Positions 1 to 7,596 of a stretch of 15,052 nt of DNA are shown here, in pieces. The notes beneath the pieces are model-generated. The model ran no database searches and had not been told where the DNA came from. It saw only the letters and a program-made list of their open reading frames with translations. Both the position numbers and the translations under genes were made by a program. This DNA comes from Flavobacteriales bacterium UBA3477 (lineage in GTDB: Bacteria; Bacteroidota; Bacteroidia; Flavobacteriales; Schleiferiaceae), in NCBI GenBank assembly GCA_002378005.1, contig DFQY01000015.1, positions 1 to 15,052 of the forward strand. Reading direction: 5' to 3'. Numbering within the stretch: position 1 is the stretch's first letter; each line of letters begins with the position of its first letter.

Positions 1-398
1 AATTCCGCCATCTTCAATCGACAAGGCACATTCTCTGGGTCTTCCGCCATACACTTTTGCCAAGCATCTCTGCTTTGACGGGTCTGGTTCGTAGAAAAAC
101 TGATATCGCCCCATAACTCCAATGCTTTGGTTCGCGAACTATCTAACTGCAATACCGCAGCCACATCAGCCGCTGCGTATTTCAAATTCTGTTGACGTAA
201 ATACACCGCTGCACGAGCCTCCAAAGCATCCATATCATTTGGCGAATAGCGAATGATTTCATTCAAGCTATCCAATGCCGTATTACGCTGTGTAGCCGAA
301 GCATCCACCGAAATTTCTTGAACTTCAGTAGTATCACCGCCAGTACTTTGGCAACTCCACACGAACAATGCTGGAATTAAAAGGAGGAATTTTCTCAT
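1..398 (-). CDS. TPR-containing lipoprotein, 5' part (runs off left edge)
   Basis: This open frame starts at ATG 398-396 and continues off the window without a stop, so 132 codons are visible. Residues 1-15 form a short signal peptide (MRKFLLLIPALFVWSC), and Cys16 is the likely lipidated residue. The lipobox is loose (VWSC), as is common in Bacteroidota. A polar linker follows. From about residue 55 onward the sequence has the small and aromatic residue spacing of tetratricopeptide repeats, for example around ALEARAAVYLRQQN and ALELWGDISFSTNQ. TPR domains act as protein-protein scaffolds, so I infer an envelope-anchored scaffold or assembly factor with no specific function visible. The gene lies downstream of the TonB-dependent receptor gene on the same strand, and only 16 bases separate the T-tract of that gene's terminator from this ATG. 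The start has no obvious Shine-Dalgarno sequence. It could also be a gliding or secretion accessory TPR lipoprotein; the sequence does not decide. Confidence 0.72.
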   Translation of the reverse strand, partial: MRKFLLLIPALFVWSCQSTGGDTTEVQEISVDASATQRNTALDSLNEIIRYSPNDMDALEARAAVYLRQQNLKYAAADVAAVLQLDSSRTKALELWGDISFSTNQTRQSRDAWQKCMAEDPENVPCRLKMAE

Positions 399-411
399 AG
401 GTCAAAAATGA

Positions 412-445
412 GGCAAAAAAAGAGCCCCGCCAAGCGGCGGGGCTC
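412..445 (-). terminator. Intrinsic terminator after the TonB-dependent receptor gene
   Basis: A perfect 10-bp GC-rich stem (422-431 with 436-445, arms GAGCCCCGCC/GGCGGGGCTC) has a 4-base loop. On the minus strand it is followed by seven T (421-415). It lies 23 bases after the receptor stop codon and immediately before the TPR lipoprotein gene on the same strand, so it may act as a partial terminator or attenuator rather than an end point. Confidence 0.9.
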
Positions 446-467
446 CTATATCTAAATCTCGATCAGA

Positions 468-3035
468 TTAGAAGTTGTAACGGAATGTTGCATTCCAAGT
501 ACGACCGAATCCCATCCAAACATAGTTTGCAGTGCTAATACCGTTCCAAGTATCATCACCGGCAGATGCGTGGATATTGGTGTTAGATTCTGCGATGTAC
601 ATAGTGTTCAACACGTTGTTTACGTTCAAACGCAAAGACGCCATGTTACCAGCCAACTCGAATCTTGAAGTAAGACCCATATCGATCAAGTTGTATGAAG
701 GTAATTTCAACGCACCCAAGTTATTTGGATCCTCAAAGTCTGAGTTGTTGATAGAGTAATCAGCATACAAACCGTCTACGTAGCGGAAACCTAGATCAGC
801 GCTCAAGTTCTTAGCGATCTTGTAATCTGTACCCAAGAACATAGTAGTCTGAGCAGCATCACCCACTTTAGCACCTTCAGTGTACAAAGTAGTCGAACCG
901 ATCTGTGAGTTGTTATCATCATAAACTTCAGCGACGAAGTTGTTCAAGTACTTCCAGTCACCCAAAGAAACCATTGCGTTTAGACGAAGGTTGCTACTTA
1001 CGTTGTGGCGAGCTTCCAATTCAAAACCTCTGTGGTTTACGTCGATGTCTTTGAACTGTGCAGTACCGTCAACACCGTTCAAATCAACTCCACGAGAGAT
1101 GAAACGGTTACCCCAGTTTGTGTTGTAAACGTTCACATTCACTTGCAAGTCGCTAGTGATGTATGCGTAACCCAATTCGAATGATTGGATGATTTCGTTT
1201 TGTAAATCTGGGTTGATACCATTCGCAAAACCTGGGAATACCGCGTCGAACAATGGTTGACGAGCGATCATACCTGCGTTGAAGAATACGTTCATTTCTT
1301 CGTTCAAGTTGTAGTTCGCACCACCTTTAATGTATCCACCAGTCAATGGAGCCCAATCAGAAACAGGGTTTGTTGGCTGATCGAAGTAATCGATACGACG
1401 GTAGTTCTGCTGAGACCAACCTGCTTGCATTACTGCAGTCAATTTATCTTGGTCGTTATACTCAACCATACCGTTTACACCTGCCCACTGTACGCGACCG
1501 ATGTTGTAGTAGTCCATTTTAGGACCAGCTAAGCCAGTGTTTGCAAATGGATTTGCTTCTACTAAAGTTTCAATGATTTGACCGTTAGAGTTTTTGTTAC
1601 CAGTAGAGTAGTAACCGTCAAGACCCATCAAGTCATTCAATACACGGTAGTGGTAACCAGTGTAATCACGTAGATCAACACCTGCACTCATTTTAAAGTT
1701 ACCAGTAGTGTACTCCAAGTTAGAAATCACTCCGTACCAATTGTGCGAGTTCATAGACGCACGACGTACTATAACAGCACGGTTTACATTGCTATCGCGG
1801 AAACCGTTAGAACCAATTCTCATGCCTGTGAAGGCTGAGATATCTCCCGTGTAACCAGAAGTAGAAGCTTGGTTTTCCGCAACCAAAGCATCGAAGTCGA
1901 TGAATCCATCTGCATCACGTGCACCACGAGCACTAGCACCGCCGTTTGCAACGTCTAGGTGCTGGTAGAGGTCTTTTTGGTAAGGAAGGATGTCCAAAGT
2001 TGAGTTGCGGAAGTTGTTACCACGAGGACCTGTACCACCACCACGACCGGCAGAACCGTATACCGAAGTAGCCAGTTTAAGATCGCTGTTGATGTCCCAG
2101 TCCCAGTTCAATGTCGCCAATGGCTTGTTGTAGAAGTTACGACGCATAGAGAACTCTTGCTTCTCACCGTCGATAGTTCTCATACCACCATTAGAATTCC
2201 AACGTGGATCCATAACACCGTCGTTCAATTCACCACCTTGACCAAAGTAGTCGAAGTCACGCAAGCTTACCCAAGCATCGCGCTGATGGTGCCACTGACC
2301 TGCTCCTAAGAAAGAGAAGTTCAAGCTGTGGTTAGAACCTTTAGGATCGTAAGCAATAGCCGCGAAGTAAGTGTAACCCTCACCTTGCGTGTTGTATACG
2401 TAACCGTTACCCATCCAACGGCTCAACAAGAATGAAGAAGCCCATCCTTTGTCGTTGCGTCCAGTGTTATAAGAAACACCTGTTTTGATGTAACCGTCGT
2501 TACCAACACCAGCCGTTACAGTACCGCCTTCTTTGTTTTCAGCAACTTTTGTGAAGATACTTACGGTACCACCCACAGAAGGCACTGCCAAACGAGAAGC
2601 ACCAAGACCGCGCTGGATCTGGATACCAGAGGCAACATCTGTCAAACCTTGCCAGTTCGACCAGTATACCCAACCGTTCTCCATATCGTTTACAGGCTGA
2701 CCGTTGATCAAGAAAGAAGTATTTCTTTGGTCAAAACCACGCAAAGAGATACGAGAATCCCCGTATCCACCACCTTGCTTAGTTGCATAAACACCTGGAG
2801 TGTTGTTCATAATTTCAGGAAACTCCATGTTCCCTACTTTCAAGGAAATATCAGATGGTGAAATGGTAGAAACTGCGACAGGAGTCTCGCGAACCTTTGC
2901 AATATCAATCACATCTGACGTCACTGTGATCTCGTTCAACATGTTGAACAAGGAATCTGCAGAAGCAGAAGCATCCTGGGCACTCAAGCCAAAAGAAGCA
3001 AGCAATGCACCAGCAAATAGTAAAGCCTTTTTCAT
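468..3035 (-). CDS. TonB-dependent outer membrane receptor
   Basis: The 855-residue protein has a signal peptide (residues 1-19, MKKALLFAGALLASFGLSA). A TonB-box-like stretch follows (EITVTS, 35-40). A plug domain spans about 47-165, with the SLRGFDQRNTSFLING core at 97-112 and a GGTVSIFTK end. A long beta-barrel domain ends in a terminal phenylalanine (TFRYNF), the usual signal for the barrel assembly machinery. The family imports bound ligands across the outer membrane using energy from TonB-ExbBD. The substrate cannot be told: no SusD partner, siderophore genes or transport operon sit beside it. Unlike many Bacteroidota receptors, it has no N-terminal carboxypeptidase-regulatory-like domain before the plug, because the signal peptide leads almost directly into the TonB box. 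The barrel is rich in Asn, Gly and aromatic residues. The gene is followed by a strong terminator and then by a TPR lipoprotein gene. Confidence 0.93.
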   Translation of the reverse strand: MKKALLFAGALLASFGLSAQDASASADSLFNMLNEITVTSDVIDIAKVRETPVAVSTISPSDISLKVGNMEFPEIMNNTPGVYATKQGGGYGDSRISLRGFDQRNTSFLINGQPVNDMENGWVYWSNWQGLTDVASGIQIQRGLGASRLAVPSVGGTVSIFTKVAENKEGGTVTAGVGNDGYIKTGVSYNTGRNDKGWASSFLLSRWMGNGYVYNTQGEGYTYFAAIAYDPKGSNHSLNFSFLGAGQWHHQRDAWVSLRDFDYFGQGGELNDGVMDPRWNSNGGMRTIDGEKQEFSMRRNFYNKPLATLNWDWDINSDLKLATSVYGSAGRGGGTGPRGNNFRNSTLDILPYQKDLYQHLDVANGGASARGARDADGFIDFDALVAENQASTSGYTGDISAFTGMRIGSNGFRDSNVNRAVIVRRASMNSHNWYGVISNLEYTTGNFKMSAGVDLRDYTGYHYRVLNDLMGLDGYYSTGNKNSNGQIIETLVEANPFANTGLAGPKMDYYNIGRVQWAGVNGMVEYNDQDKLTAVMQAGWSQQNYRRIDYFDQPTNPVSDWAPLTGGYIKGGANYNLNEEMNVFFNAGMIARQPLFDAVFPGFANGINPDLQNEIIQSFELGYAYITSDLQVNVNVYNTNWGNRFISRGVDLNGVDGTAQFKDIDVNHRGFELEARHNVSSNLRLNAMVSLGDWKYLNNFVAEVYDDNNSQIGSTTLYTEGAKVGDAAQTTMFLGTDYKIAKNLSADLGFRYVDGLYADYSINNSDFEDPNNLGALKLPSYNLIDMGLTSRFELAGNMASLRLNVNNVLNTMYIAESNTNIHASAGDDTWNGISTANYVWMGFGRTWNATFRYNF

Positions 3036-3141
3036 GTTTGTTTGTAAAATGGTTATTTGTCACTAAAAATATAGCCATTTAACAAACCATTAACCCTTTT
3101 TGTGTTACCATACCATAAAGTTTTATCAACCACTTATAAAC
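3036..3141 (-). promoter_or_regulatory. Leader/promoter region of the receptor gene, poorly defined
   Basis: This gap lies between the recA terminator and the receptor start, so the receptor's own promoter should be here. A near-match to the Bacteroidota -7 box, TATATTTT, lies at 3073-3066 on the minus strand, with no good -33 box at normal spacing. A 7-base inverted repeat (AATGGTT at 3048-3054, AACCATT at 3085-3091) flanks it and could be an operator. The site is suggestive only. Confidence 0.25.
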
Positions 3142-3167
3142 AAAAAGGCGCTGAAAATCAGCGCCTT
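3142..3167 (-). terminator. Intrinsic terminator of recA
   Basis: A perfect 10-bp stem (3145-3154 with 3158-3167, arm AAGGCGCTGA) has a 3-base loop and is followed on the minus strand by a short T run (3146-3142, partly within the stem). It sits 26 bases after the recA stop codon and separates recA from the receptor gene. Confidence 0.88.
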
Positions 3168-3193
3168 GTACAAACTAGGTATAGTTTTGTGAA

Positions 3194-4198
3194 TTACTTT
3201 GCCGTTGCTTCGATTGCTTCCTTAATCTTAGCTTCAACTTCTTCGGCTAATTCTGGGTTATCAATGAACAACTGTTTGACCGTATCTCGGCCCTGACCGA
3301 GACGAGTTTCTCCATAGCTAAACCATGAACCACTCTTTGATAAAATATCGTGCTCCACACCTAAATCAATGATTTCACCCGCTTTGGAAATTCCTTGGCC
3401 ATACATGATATCGAACTCAGCCAATCTGAACGGAGGAGCTACCTTGTTCTTTACCACTTTTACACGTGTGCGGTTCCCCATGACTTGCTCGCCCTCCTTG
3501 ATTTGAGTGGAGCGACGAATGTCCAAACGCACAGAACTGTAGAACTTCAATGCATTACCACCGGTAGTGGTCTCTGGGTTTCCGAACATCACACCAATCT
3601 TCTCACGAAGCTGGTTGATGAATATACACGTACAGTTTGTTTTGCTGATTGTACCGGTCAGTTTACGCAACGCCTGAGACATCAAACGTGCTTGAAGACC
3701 CACGCGTGCATCACCCATTTCACCTTCAATCTCGGCCTTCGGGGTCAACGCCGCTACGGAATCAATAATTAAGATATCCACTGCACCCGAACGAACGAGG
3801 TTATCTGCGATTTCGAGTGCCTGCTCACCGTTATCCGGTTGAGAGATGATCAACTCATCGGTATTTACTCCTAATTTTTCAGCATAGAAACGATCAAAAG
3901 CATGCTCCGCATCTACGAAGGCAGCAATACCTCCACGACGTTGGCATTCCGCAATGGCGTGCAATGTCAACGTAGTTTTACCCGAACTCTCTGGTCCATA
4001 AATTTCAATGACACGGCCTGTAGGGTAGCCACCTACACCTAAGGCAATATCCAAAGTCAACGATCCCGTAGGAATGGCATCGACTTCAATCACCGGGGCA
4101 TCCCCCATTTTCATTACTGTTCCTTTACCGTAGGCTTTGTCCATACGGTCCATGGTAAGTTTGAGTGCCTTCAGTTTGGCGTCTTTATCTGCGCTCAT
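3194..4198 (-). CDS. recA: Recombinase RecA
   Basis: RecA is an ATP-dependent strand-exchange protein that forms filaments on single-stranded DNA for homologous recombination. Where LexA-type repressors exist, it also triggers their self-cleavage. The 334-residue protein has Walker A GPESSGKTT (68-76), the catalytic glutamate in VDAEHAFD (E98), and Walker B DILIIDSV (141-148). DNA-binding loop L1 follows EIEGEMGD (156-163). Loop L2 is in the FGNPETTTGGNALKF stretch (205-219), which is nearly invariant in the family. The C-terminal tail is shorter than in E. coli (353 residues) and ends in an acidic/alanine-rich helix. A promoter of Bacteroidota type lies just upstream and a terminator just downstream, so it can be transcribed alone. 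The peroxiredoxin gene lies 97 bases upstream on the same strand. Confidence 0.99.
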   Translation of the reverse strand: MSADKDAKLKALKLTMDRMDKAYGKGTVMKMGDAPVIEVDAIPTGSLTLDIALGVGGYPTGRVIEIYGPESSGKTTLTLHAIAECQRRGGIAAFVDAEHAFDRFYAEKLGVNTDELIISQPDNGEQALEIADNLVRSGAVDILIIDSVAALTPKAEIEGEMGDARVGLQARLMSQALRKLTGTISKTNCTCIFINQLREKIGVMFGNPETTTGGNALKFYSSVRLDIRRSTQIKEGEQVMGNRTRVKVVKNKVAPPFRLAEFDIMYGQGISKAGEIIDLGVEHDILSKSGSWFSYGETRLGQGRDTVKQLFIDNPELAEEVEAKIKEAIEATAK

Positions 4199-4230
4199 AA
4201 TCTTAGAATGCTAAAAATATTAGAATTATA

Positions 4231-4260
4231 CAAATGTAGGACTTCCTTCGAATTAGCCAA
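4231..4260 (-). promoter_or_regulatory. recA promoter, Bacteroidota type
   Basis: On the minus strand TTG (4260-4258), 19 bases, then TACATTTG (4238-4231) matches the TTG/N17-23/TAnnTTTG promoter used by the primary sigma factor of this phylum. The predicted start of transcription would be about 25-30 bases before the recA ATG at 4198. The -7 box lies within a TACA-N2-TGTA palindrome (4229-4238). Confidence 0.72.
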
Positions 4261-4295
4261 GCCCTTTCTAATAAATTATGCCAAAAAGTTTTAAT

Positions 4296-4751
4296 TTAAT
4301 AGAGCGCCAAAACTTGGTCGACCGCTTCCTTGGTCTTCACCTTGCCGATAAAATGCTCGATTTTACCTACCTCATCAATCACATAAGTGTAGCGATAAAT
4401 GCCGTCAAATTCACGACCCATAAACTTCTTTGGACCCCATGCTTCGAACGCTGTAATGATGGATTTTTCTTCGTCTGCAATCAAGTTATAATTCAATTCT
4501 TGCTTGGTCGCGAAGTTGAGCTGACGCTCTACTGAGTCTGCGCTCACGCCTATTACTTCAAATCCCTTTTCCACCAAATCCGAGTAGTGATCTCTAAAAT
4601 CACAAGCCTCAACAGTACACCCAGGAGTAGATGCTTTGGGATAGAAAAAGAGGATGGTTTTCTTTCCTCTTAACTGTTCTGAGGTGATCGTTTCTCCGTT
4701 CTGATTCACACCTGAAAATGCCGGTGCTATGCTGCCAATTTCTAAAGCCAT
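4296..4751 (-). CDS. bcp: Thioredoxin-dependent peroxiredoxin, PrxQ/Bcp type
   Basis: Peroxiredoxins of this group reduce hydrogen peroxide and organic peroxides in the cytoplasm, using thioredoxin for recycling. With the start at ATG 4751 the protein has 151 residues, the usual size. The peroxidatic cysteine is Cys45 within KASTPGCTVEACDFRD. The resolving cysteine is Cys50, five residues on, the hallmark spacing of the PrxQ/Bcp class. The later GIYRYTYVIDEVGKIEH stretch carries the conserved arginine and the strand that completes the thioredoxin fold. A TTG two codons upstream (4757) could extend the frame, but the ATG matches the family N-terminus (MALEIGSIAPAF) better. The gene is divergent from nth and 97 bases upstream of recA. 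Its neighbours suggest a DNA-damage and oxidative-stress grouping, which is inference from position only. Confidence 0.95.
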   Translation of the reverse strand: MALEIGSIAPAFSGVNQNGETITSEQLRGKKTILFFYPKASTPGCTVEACDFRDHYSDLVEKGFEVIGVSADSVERQLNFATKQELNYNLIADEEKSIITAFEAWGPKKFMGREFDGIYRYTYVIDEVGKIEHFIGKVKTKEAVDQVLALY

Positions 4752-4785
4752 GGTCAATAAGTTTTATTTCTCAACAACTCGAAGT

Positions 4786-4793
4786 TATGTTTG
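4786..4793 (+). promoter_or_regulatory. Possible -7 box for nth
   Basis: TATGTTTG matches TAnnTTTG exactly, in the 85-base gap between the divergent bcp and nth genes. It would give nth a leader of about 35-40 bases. The -33 side is only TTTT (4762-4765), so the promoter is plausible but weak. Confidence 0.4.
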
Positions 4794-4836
4794 TTTCTTA
4801 GGATAGACCACTTGTTCATCATTTTTAGTTTTCCAC

Positions 4837-5526
4837 ATGACCAAAGCAGAAAAAATTGACTTCGCCCTAAGCACCTTAGAGCAATTGTATCCGGAGACTC
4901 CGGTGCCGCTGGACCACAAAGACCCCTTCACTTTATTGGTTGCCGTGGTACTCAGTGCGCAGTGCACGGACGAGAGAGTCAATCAAATTACACCCAAGCT
5001 TTTTGCGGTGGCAGATAACCCTTACGACATGGCAAAGATGACCGTCGAAGAAATTGCGGCGATCATTCGCCCATGTGGATTGGTTCCGATGAAAAGCAAG
5101 GGCATTCACGCATTCAGCAATACCATAGTGGAAGAATACGGAGGTGAGGTCCCAGCGAGCTTTGAAGCCTTGGAGGCTATGCCCAGTGTGGGGCATAAAA
5201 CAGCTAGTGTAGTCATGAGTCAAGCCTTCGGTGTTCCTGCCTTTCCTGTGGACACACACATTCATCGCTTGATGTACCGCTGGGGATTTTCGAATGGCAA
5301 AAGCGTGGAACAGACCGAGCGGGATGCAAAGCGATTGTTTCCTCGCGAACTCTGGAACAAGCTTCATCTTCAAATCATCTTTTATGGCCGAGAATACAGC
5401 CCGGCACGAGGCTGGGATTTGGAGCGCGACATCATCACAAAGACGGTGGGACGACGCTCAGAGATATTGAAATGGGAGAAGGACCAATTGTCCAAAGCGA
5501 AAAAGAAATCTGGTAAAAAAAGCTAA
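4837..5526 (+). CDS. nth: Endonuclease III (DNA glycosylase/AP lyase), lacking the Fe-S cluster motif
   Basis: Endonuclease III removes oxidised pyrimidines and cuts the resulting abasic site in base excision repair. The 229-residue protein shows the helix-hairpin-helix LEAMPSVGHKTASVV (about 112-126). Its catalytic lysine is Lys121 and the catalytic aspartate is Asp139 in PVDTHIHRL. The N-terminal LLVAVVLSAQCTDERVN helix is also typical. The enzyme in E. coli ends with a C-X6-C-X2-C-X5-C ligand set for a [4Fe-4S] cluster. Here the matching region reads YGREYSPARGWDLERD and holds no cysteine; the only cysteines are Cys43 and Cys80, far from it. From memory, related Flavobacteriales proteins share this form, so it looks like a lineage trait and not decay. 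The C-terminus is Lys-rich. It is followed 45 bases later by a yebC-family gene in the same direction. Confidence 0.96.
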   Translation: MTKAEKIDFALSTLEQLYPETPVPLDHKDPFTLLVAVVLSAQCTDERVNQITPKLFAVADNPYDMAKMTVEEIAAIIRPCGLVPMKSKGIHAFSNTIVEEYGGEVPASFEALEAMPSVGHKTASVVMSQAFGVPAFPVDTHIHRLMYRWGFSNGKSVEQTERDAKRLFPRELWNKLHLQIIFYGREYSPARGWDLERDIITKTVGRRSEILKWEKDQLSKAKKKSGKKS

Positions 5527-5571
5527 GGGCGAATTCTTACTTTTACAGCCTGAAAAACTCAAAGCACAGAT

Positions 5572-6303
5572 ATGGGACGCGCATTCGAATTTAGAAAAGA
5601 ACGCAAGTTTAAACGTTGGGCAGGGATGGCGAAGACCTTCTCTCGCATCAGCAAGGATATCATCATGGCCGTTAAAGAAGGCGGCGACAACCCAGATTCT
5701 AACTACAGACTCCGCATGTTGCTGCAAAACGCAAAGGCGGCTAATATGCCTAAGGACAATGTGGAGCGCGCCATTAAAAAGGCGATGTCCAAAGATCAAG
5801 GCGACTATAAAACCATCATTTACGAAGGATACGGCCCTCATGGCATCGCAGTACTAGTAGAGACTGCGACCGACAACAACACCCGTACTGTAGCGAACGT
5901 GCGCTCCTACTTTAACAAGTGCGACGGTTCTTTGGGCACCTCAGGGTCGGTGGAATTTATGTTTGAGCATAAATGCCACGTGAAGATTAAGGCGGGCGAG
6001 ATTGATTTGGAAGAATTAGAATTCGAACTCATTGATTTCGGCGCGGAAGATGTTTTCAAGGACACGGAAGAAAAGGACGGTGAGGAAACGGAAGTGATTA
6101 TGGTCTATGGCCAATTCTCTGAGTACGGCAACATCACCAAAGGGCTTGAGGAATTGGGCCACGAAATCGTCGAATCTGGATTTGAATACATTCCGACAAT
6201 CACCAAAGAGATAGGCGAAGAACAGACGATGGACATCGAAAAACTCATCGAGAAACTCGAGGAAGACGACGACGTACAAAACGTATATACGACCATGCGC
6301 TAA
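5572..6303 (+). CDS. YebC/PmpR/TACO1-family protein
   Basis: The family was long annotated as transcriptional regulators. More recent work links members, including the mitochondrial homologue TACO1, to ribosome function on difficult sequences such as proline stretches. The 243-residue protein has the three-domain layout of the family. A basic N-terminus (MGRAFEFRKERKFKRWAGMA) leads into the helical first domain with SNYRLRMLLQNAKAANMPKD. It is followed by the signature YEGYGPHGIAVLVE and TDNNTRTVANVRSYFNKC, with GSLGTSGSVEFMF closing the block. The acidic C-terminal part includes long Glu/Asp runs. The MGRAFEFRK start is the Bacteroidota version of the more usual MAGHSKW start. It lies 45 bases after nth and ends at a strong terminator. 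I cannot tell from sequence whether this member acts on DNA or on ribosomes. Confidence 0.94.
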   Translation: MGRAFEFRKERKFKRWAGMAKTFSRISKDIIMAVKEGGDNPDSNYRLRMLLQNAKAANMPKDNVERAIKKAMSKDQGDYKTIIYEGYGPHGIAVLVETATDNNTRTVANVRSYFNKCDGSLGTSGSVEFMFEHKCHVKIKAGEIDLEELEFELIDFGAEDVFKDTEEKDGEETEVIMVYGQFSEYGNITKGLEELGHEIVESGFEYIPTITKEIGEEQTMDIEKLIEKLEEDDDVQNVYTTMR

Positions 6304-6320
6304 GCGCGGTTCGTTCCAAT

Positions 6321-6349
6321 AAAAAAGGCGCCCGATGGGCGCCTTTTTT
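6321..6349. terminator. Bidirectional intrinsic terminator between yebC-family gene and clpX
   Basis: A perfect 13-bp stem (6321-6333 with 6337-6349) is made of A6-GGCGCCC and GGGCGCC-T6 around a GAT loop. Because one arm starts with six A and the other ends with T, it can terminate transcription from both sides. The outer base of the stem (6349) is already part of the clpX stop codon (6351-6349), so clpX has almost no 3' untranslated region before the hairpin. Confidence 0.93.
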
Positions 6350-7596
6350 TATATTACTCTTTTCAATTTTCGCAGCGAGCTGCGTTCAATTTGTGATTTC
6401 GCATAATCGAGCGTGATGACCAGTTCTTCTTGTTCCGCACTCGGCGCATCAAACATATGATCGTTCAAGATCGCCTCACAAACGCTGCGCAATCCACGGG
6501 CGCCCAACTTGTATTCCAGCGCCACATCAACGATGTAATCAAATACTTTCTCTTCGAAGGACAAGGCAATACCGTCCATGTGGAATAGGTGCTGGTATTG
6601 CTTGATCAGCGCATTTTTCGGCAGGGTCAAGATGGCTTTTAGAGCATCGCGATCCAGTGGCGACATGAAGGTCACAATAGGCATACGCCCAATGAGCTCT
6701 GGAATCAAACCGAAGGACTTTAAGTCAGACGGCGTGATGTAGCTCAAGAGGTCTTCGTCTTCAATATGGTCGCGAACTTCTTTGGAATAGCCAAGGGTGG
6801 ACGAATTTAATCTGCCACTAATCTTCTTTTCTATTCCTACAAAAGCGCCACCGGCGATGAAGAGGATGTTCTTGGTATCTACCTCGATGTACTTCTGATC
6901 TGGGTGCTTGCGGCCTCCTTTCGGCGGCACGTTAACTTTCGAACCTTCGAGCAACTTCAAGAGTCCTTGCTGCACCCCTTCGCCACTCACGTCGCGAGTG
7001 ATGGACGGATTATCTCCCTTACGTGCGATCTTATCGATCTCGTCGATAAAGACGATCCCAACCTCAGCTTTGGTCAAATCATAATCTGCCGCTTGAAGCA
7101 AGCGCGTCAAGATGCTTTCCACATCTTCACCAACATATCCAGCCTCTGTCAAAACAGTGGCGTCGACAATGGTGAAAGGCACATTGAGCATTTTGGCGAT
7201 GGTGCTCGCCAACAAGGTTTTTCCCGTTCCTGTATTACCTACCAGAACGATGTTGCTCTTGTCAATCTCCGGCGCATCCTTCACCGGCACCGTCCCAATG
7301 CGTTTGTAGTGGTTATAAACTGCCACGCTCAGGGTGCGCTTGGCCGCCTCTTGCCCGATGATGTACTCATCGAGGTGTGATTTGATCTGCGCTGGCGTGT
7401 AATTGAACTCTGGCTTGCCCGCAATCTCTAATGGATTGGATTGTGGCTGCTCGCCTAATTCCGTATGCAAGATACCTCCGGCTTGGCTCACACACTTATC
7501 ACAGATGTGTGAATCCATACCGGCGATCATCATATCAACTTCATCCTTACTTCTGCCGCAGAATGAACAGTGGATCACGGAATTATTATCGCTCAT
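6349..7596 (-). CDS. clpX: ClpX, ATP-dependent unfoldase subunit of ClpXP
   Basis: ClpX recognises, unfolds and feeds proteins to the ClpP peptidase. The 415-residue protein begins with the four-cysteine zinc-binding domain (Cys10, Cys13, Cys32, Cys35). The AAA+ module has Walker A GNTGTGKT (120-127) and pore loop GYVG (153-156). It continues with Walker B VFIDEID (182-188) and sensor 2 in LGARGLRS (364-371). The ClpP-docking loop, IGF in E. coli, reads LGY here (268-270, within NSSTLGYSKEV), a conservative change that should still fit the hydrophobic clefts of ClpP. The ATG overlaps the clpP stop as TAATG, sharing one base, which favours translational coupling. It is the last gene of a tig-clpP-clpX operon and ends directly at a bidirectional terminator. 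Confidence 0.98.
   Translation of the reverse strand: MSDNNSVIHCSFCGRSKDEVDMMIAGMDSHICDKCVSQAGGILHTELGEQPQSNPLEIAGKPEFNYTPAQIKSHLDEYIIGQEAAKRTLSVAVYNHYKRIGTVPVKDAPEIDKSNIVLVGNTGTGKTLLASTIAKMLNVPFTIVDATVLTEAGYVGEDVESILTRLLQAADYDLTKAEVGIVFIDEIDKIARKGDNPSITRDVSGEGVQQGLLKLLEGSKVNVPPKGGRKHPDQKYIEVDTKNILFIAGGAFVGIEKKISGRLNSSTLGYSKEVRDHIEDEDLLSYITPSDLKSFGLIPELIGRMPIVTFMSPLDRDALKAILTLPKNALIKQYQHLFHMDGIALSFEEKVFDYIVDVALEYKLGARGLRSVCEAILNDHMFDAPSAEQEELVITLDYAKSQIERSSLRKLKRVI

Noticed and set aside
3395..3772. 125-residue plus-strand open frame inside recA
   Set aside because: It lies wholly antisense to a strongly conserved gene, has no promoter or family resemblance, and mirrors recA codon structure.
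3194..4198. RecA residues differing from E. coli, such as HAFDRFYAEKLG
   Set aside because: This variant is, to my knowledge, common in Bacteroidota RecA and leaves catalytic residues intact.
4933..5373. 146-residue minus-strand open frame inside nth
   Set aside because: It is antisense to the catalytic core of endonuclease III and has no family features.
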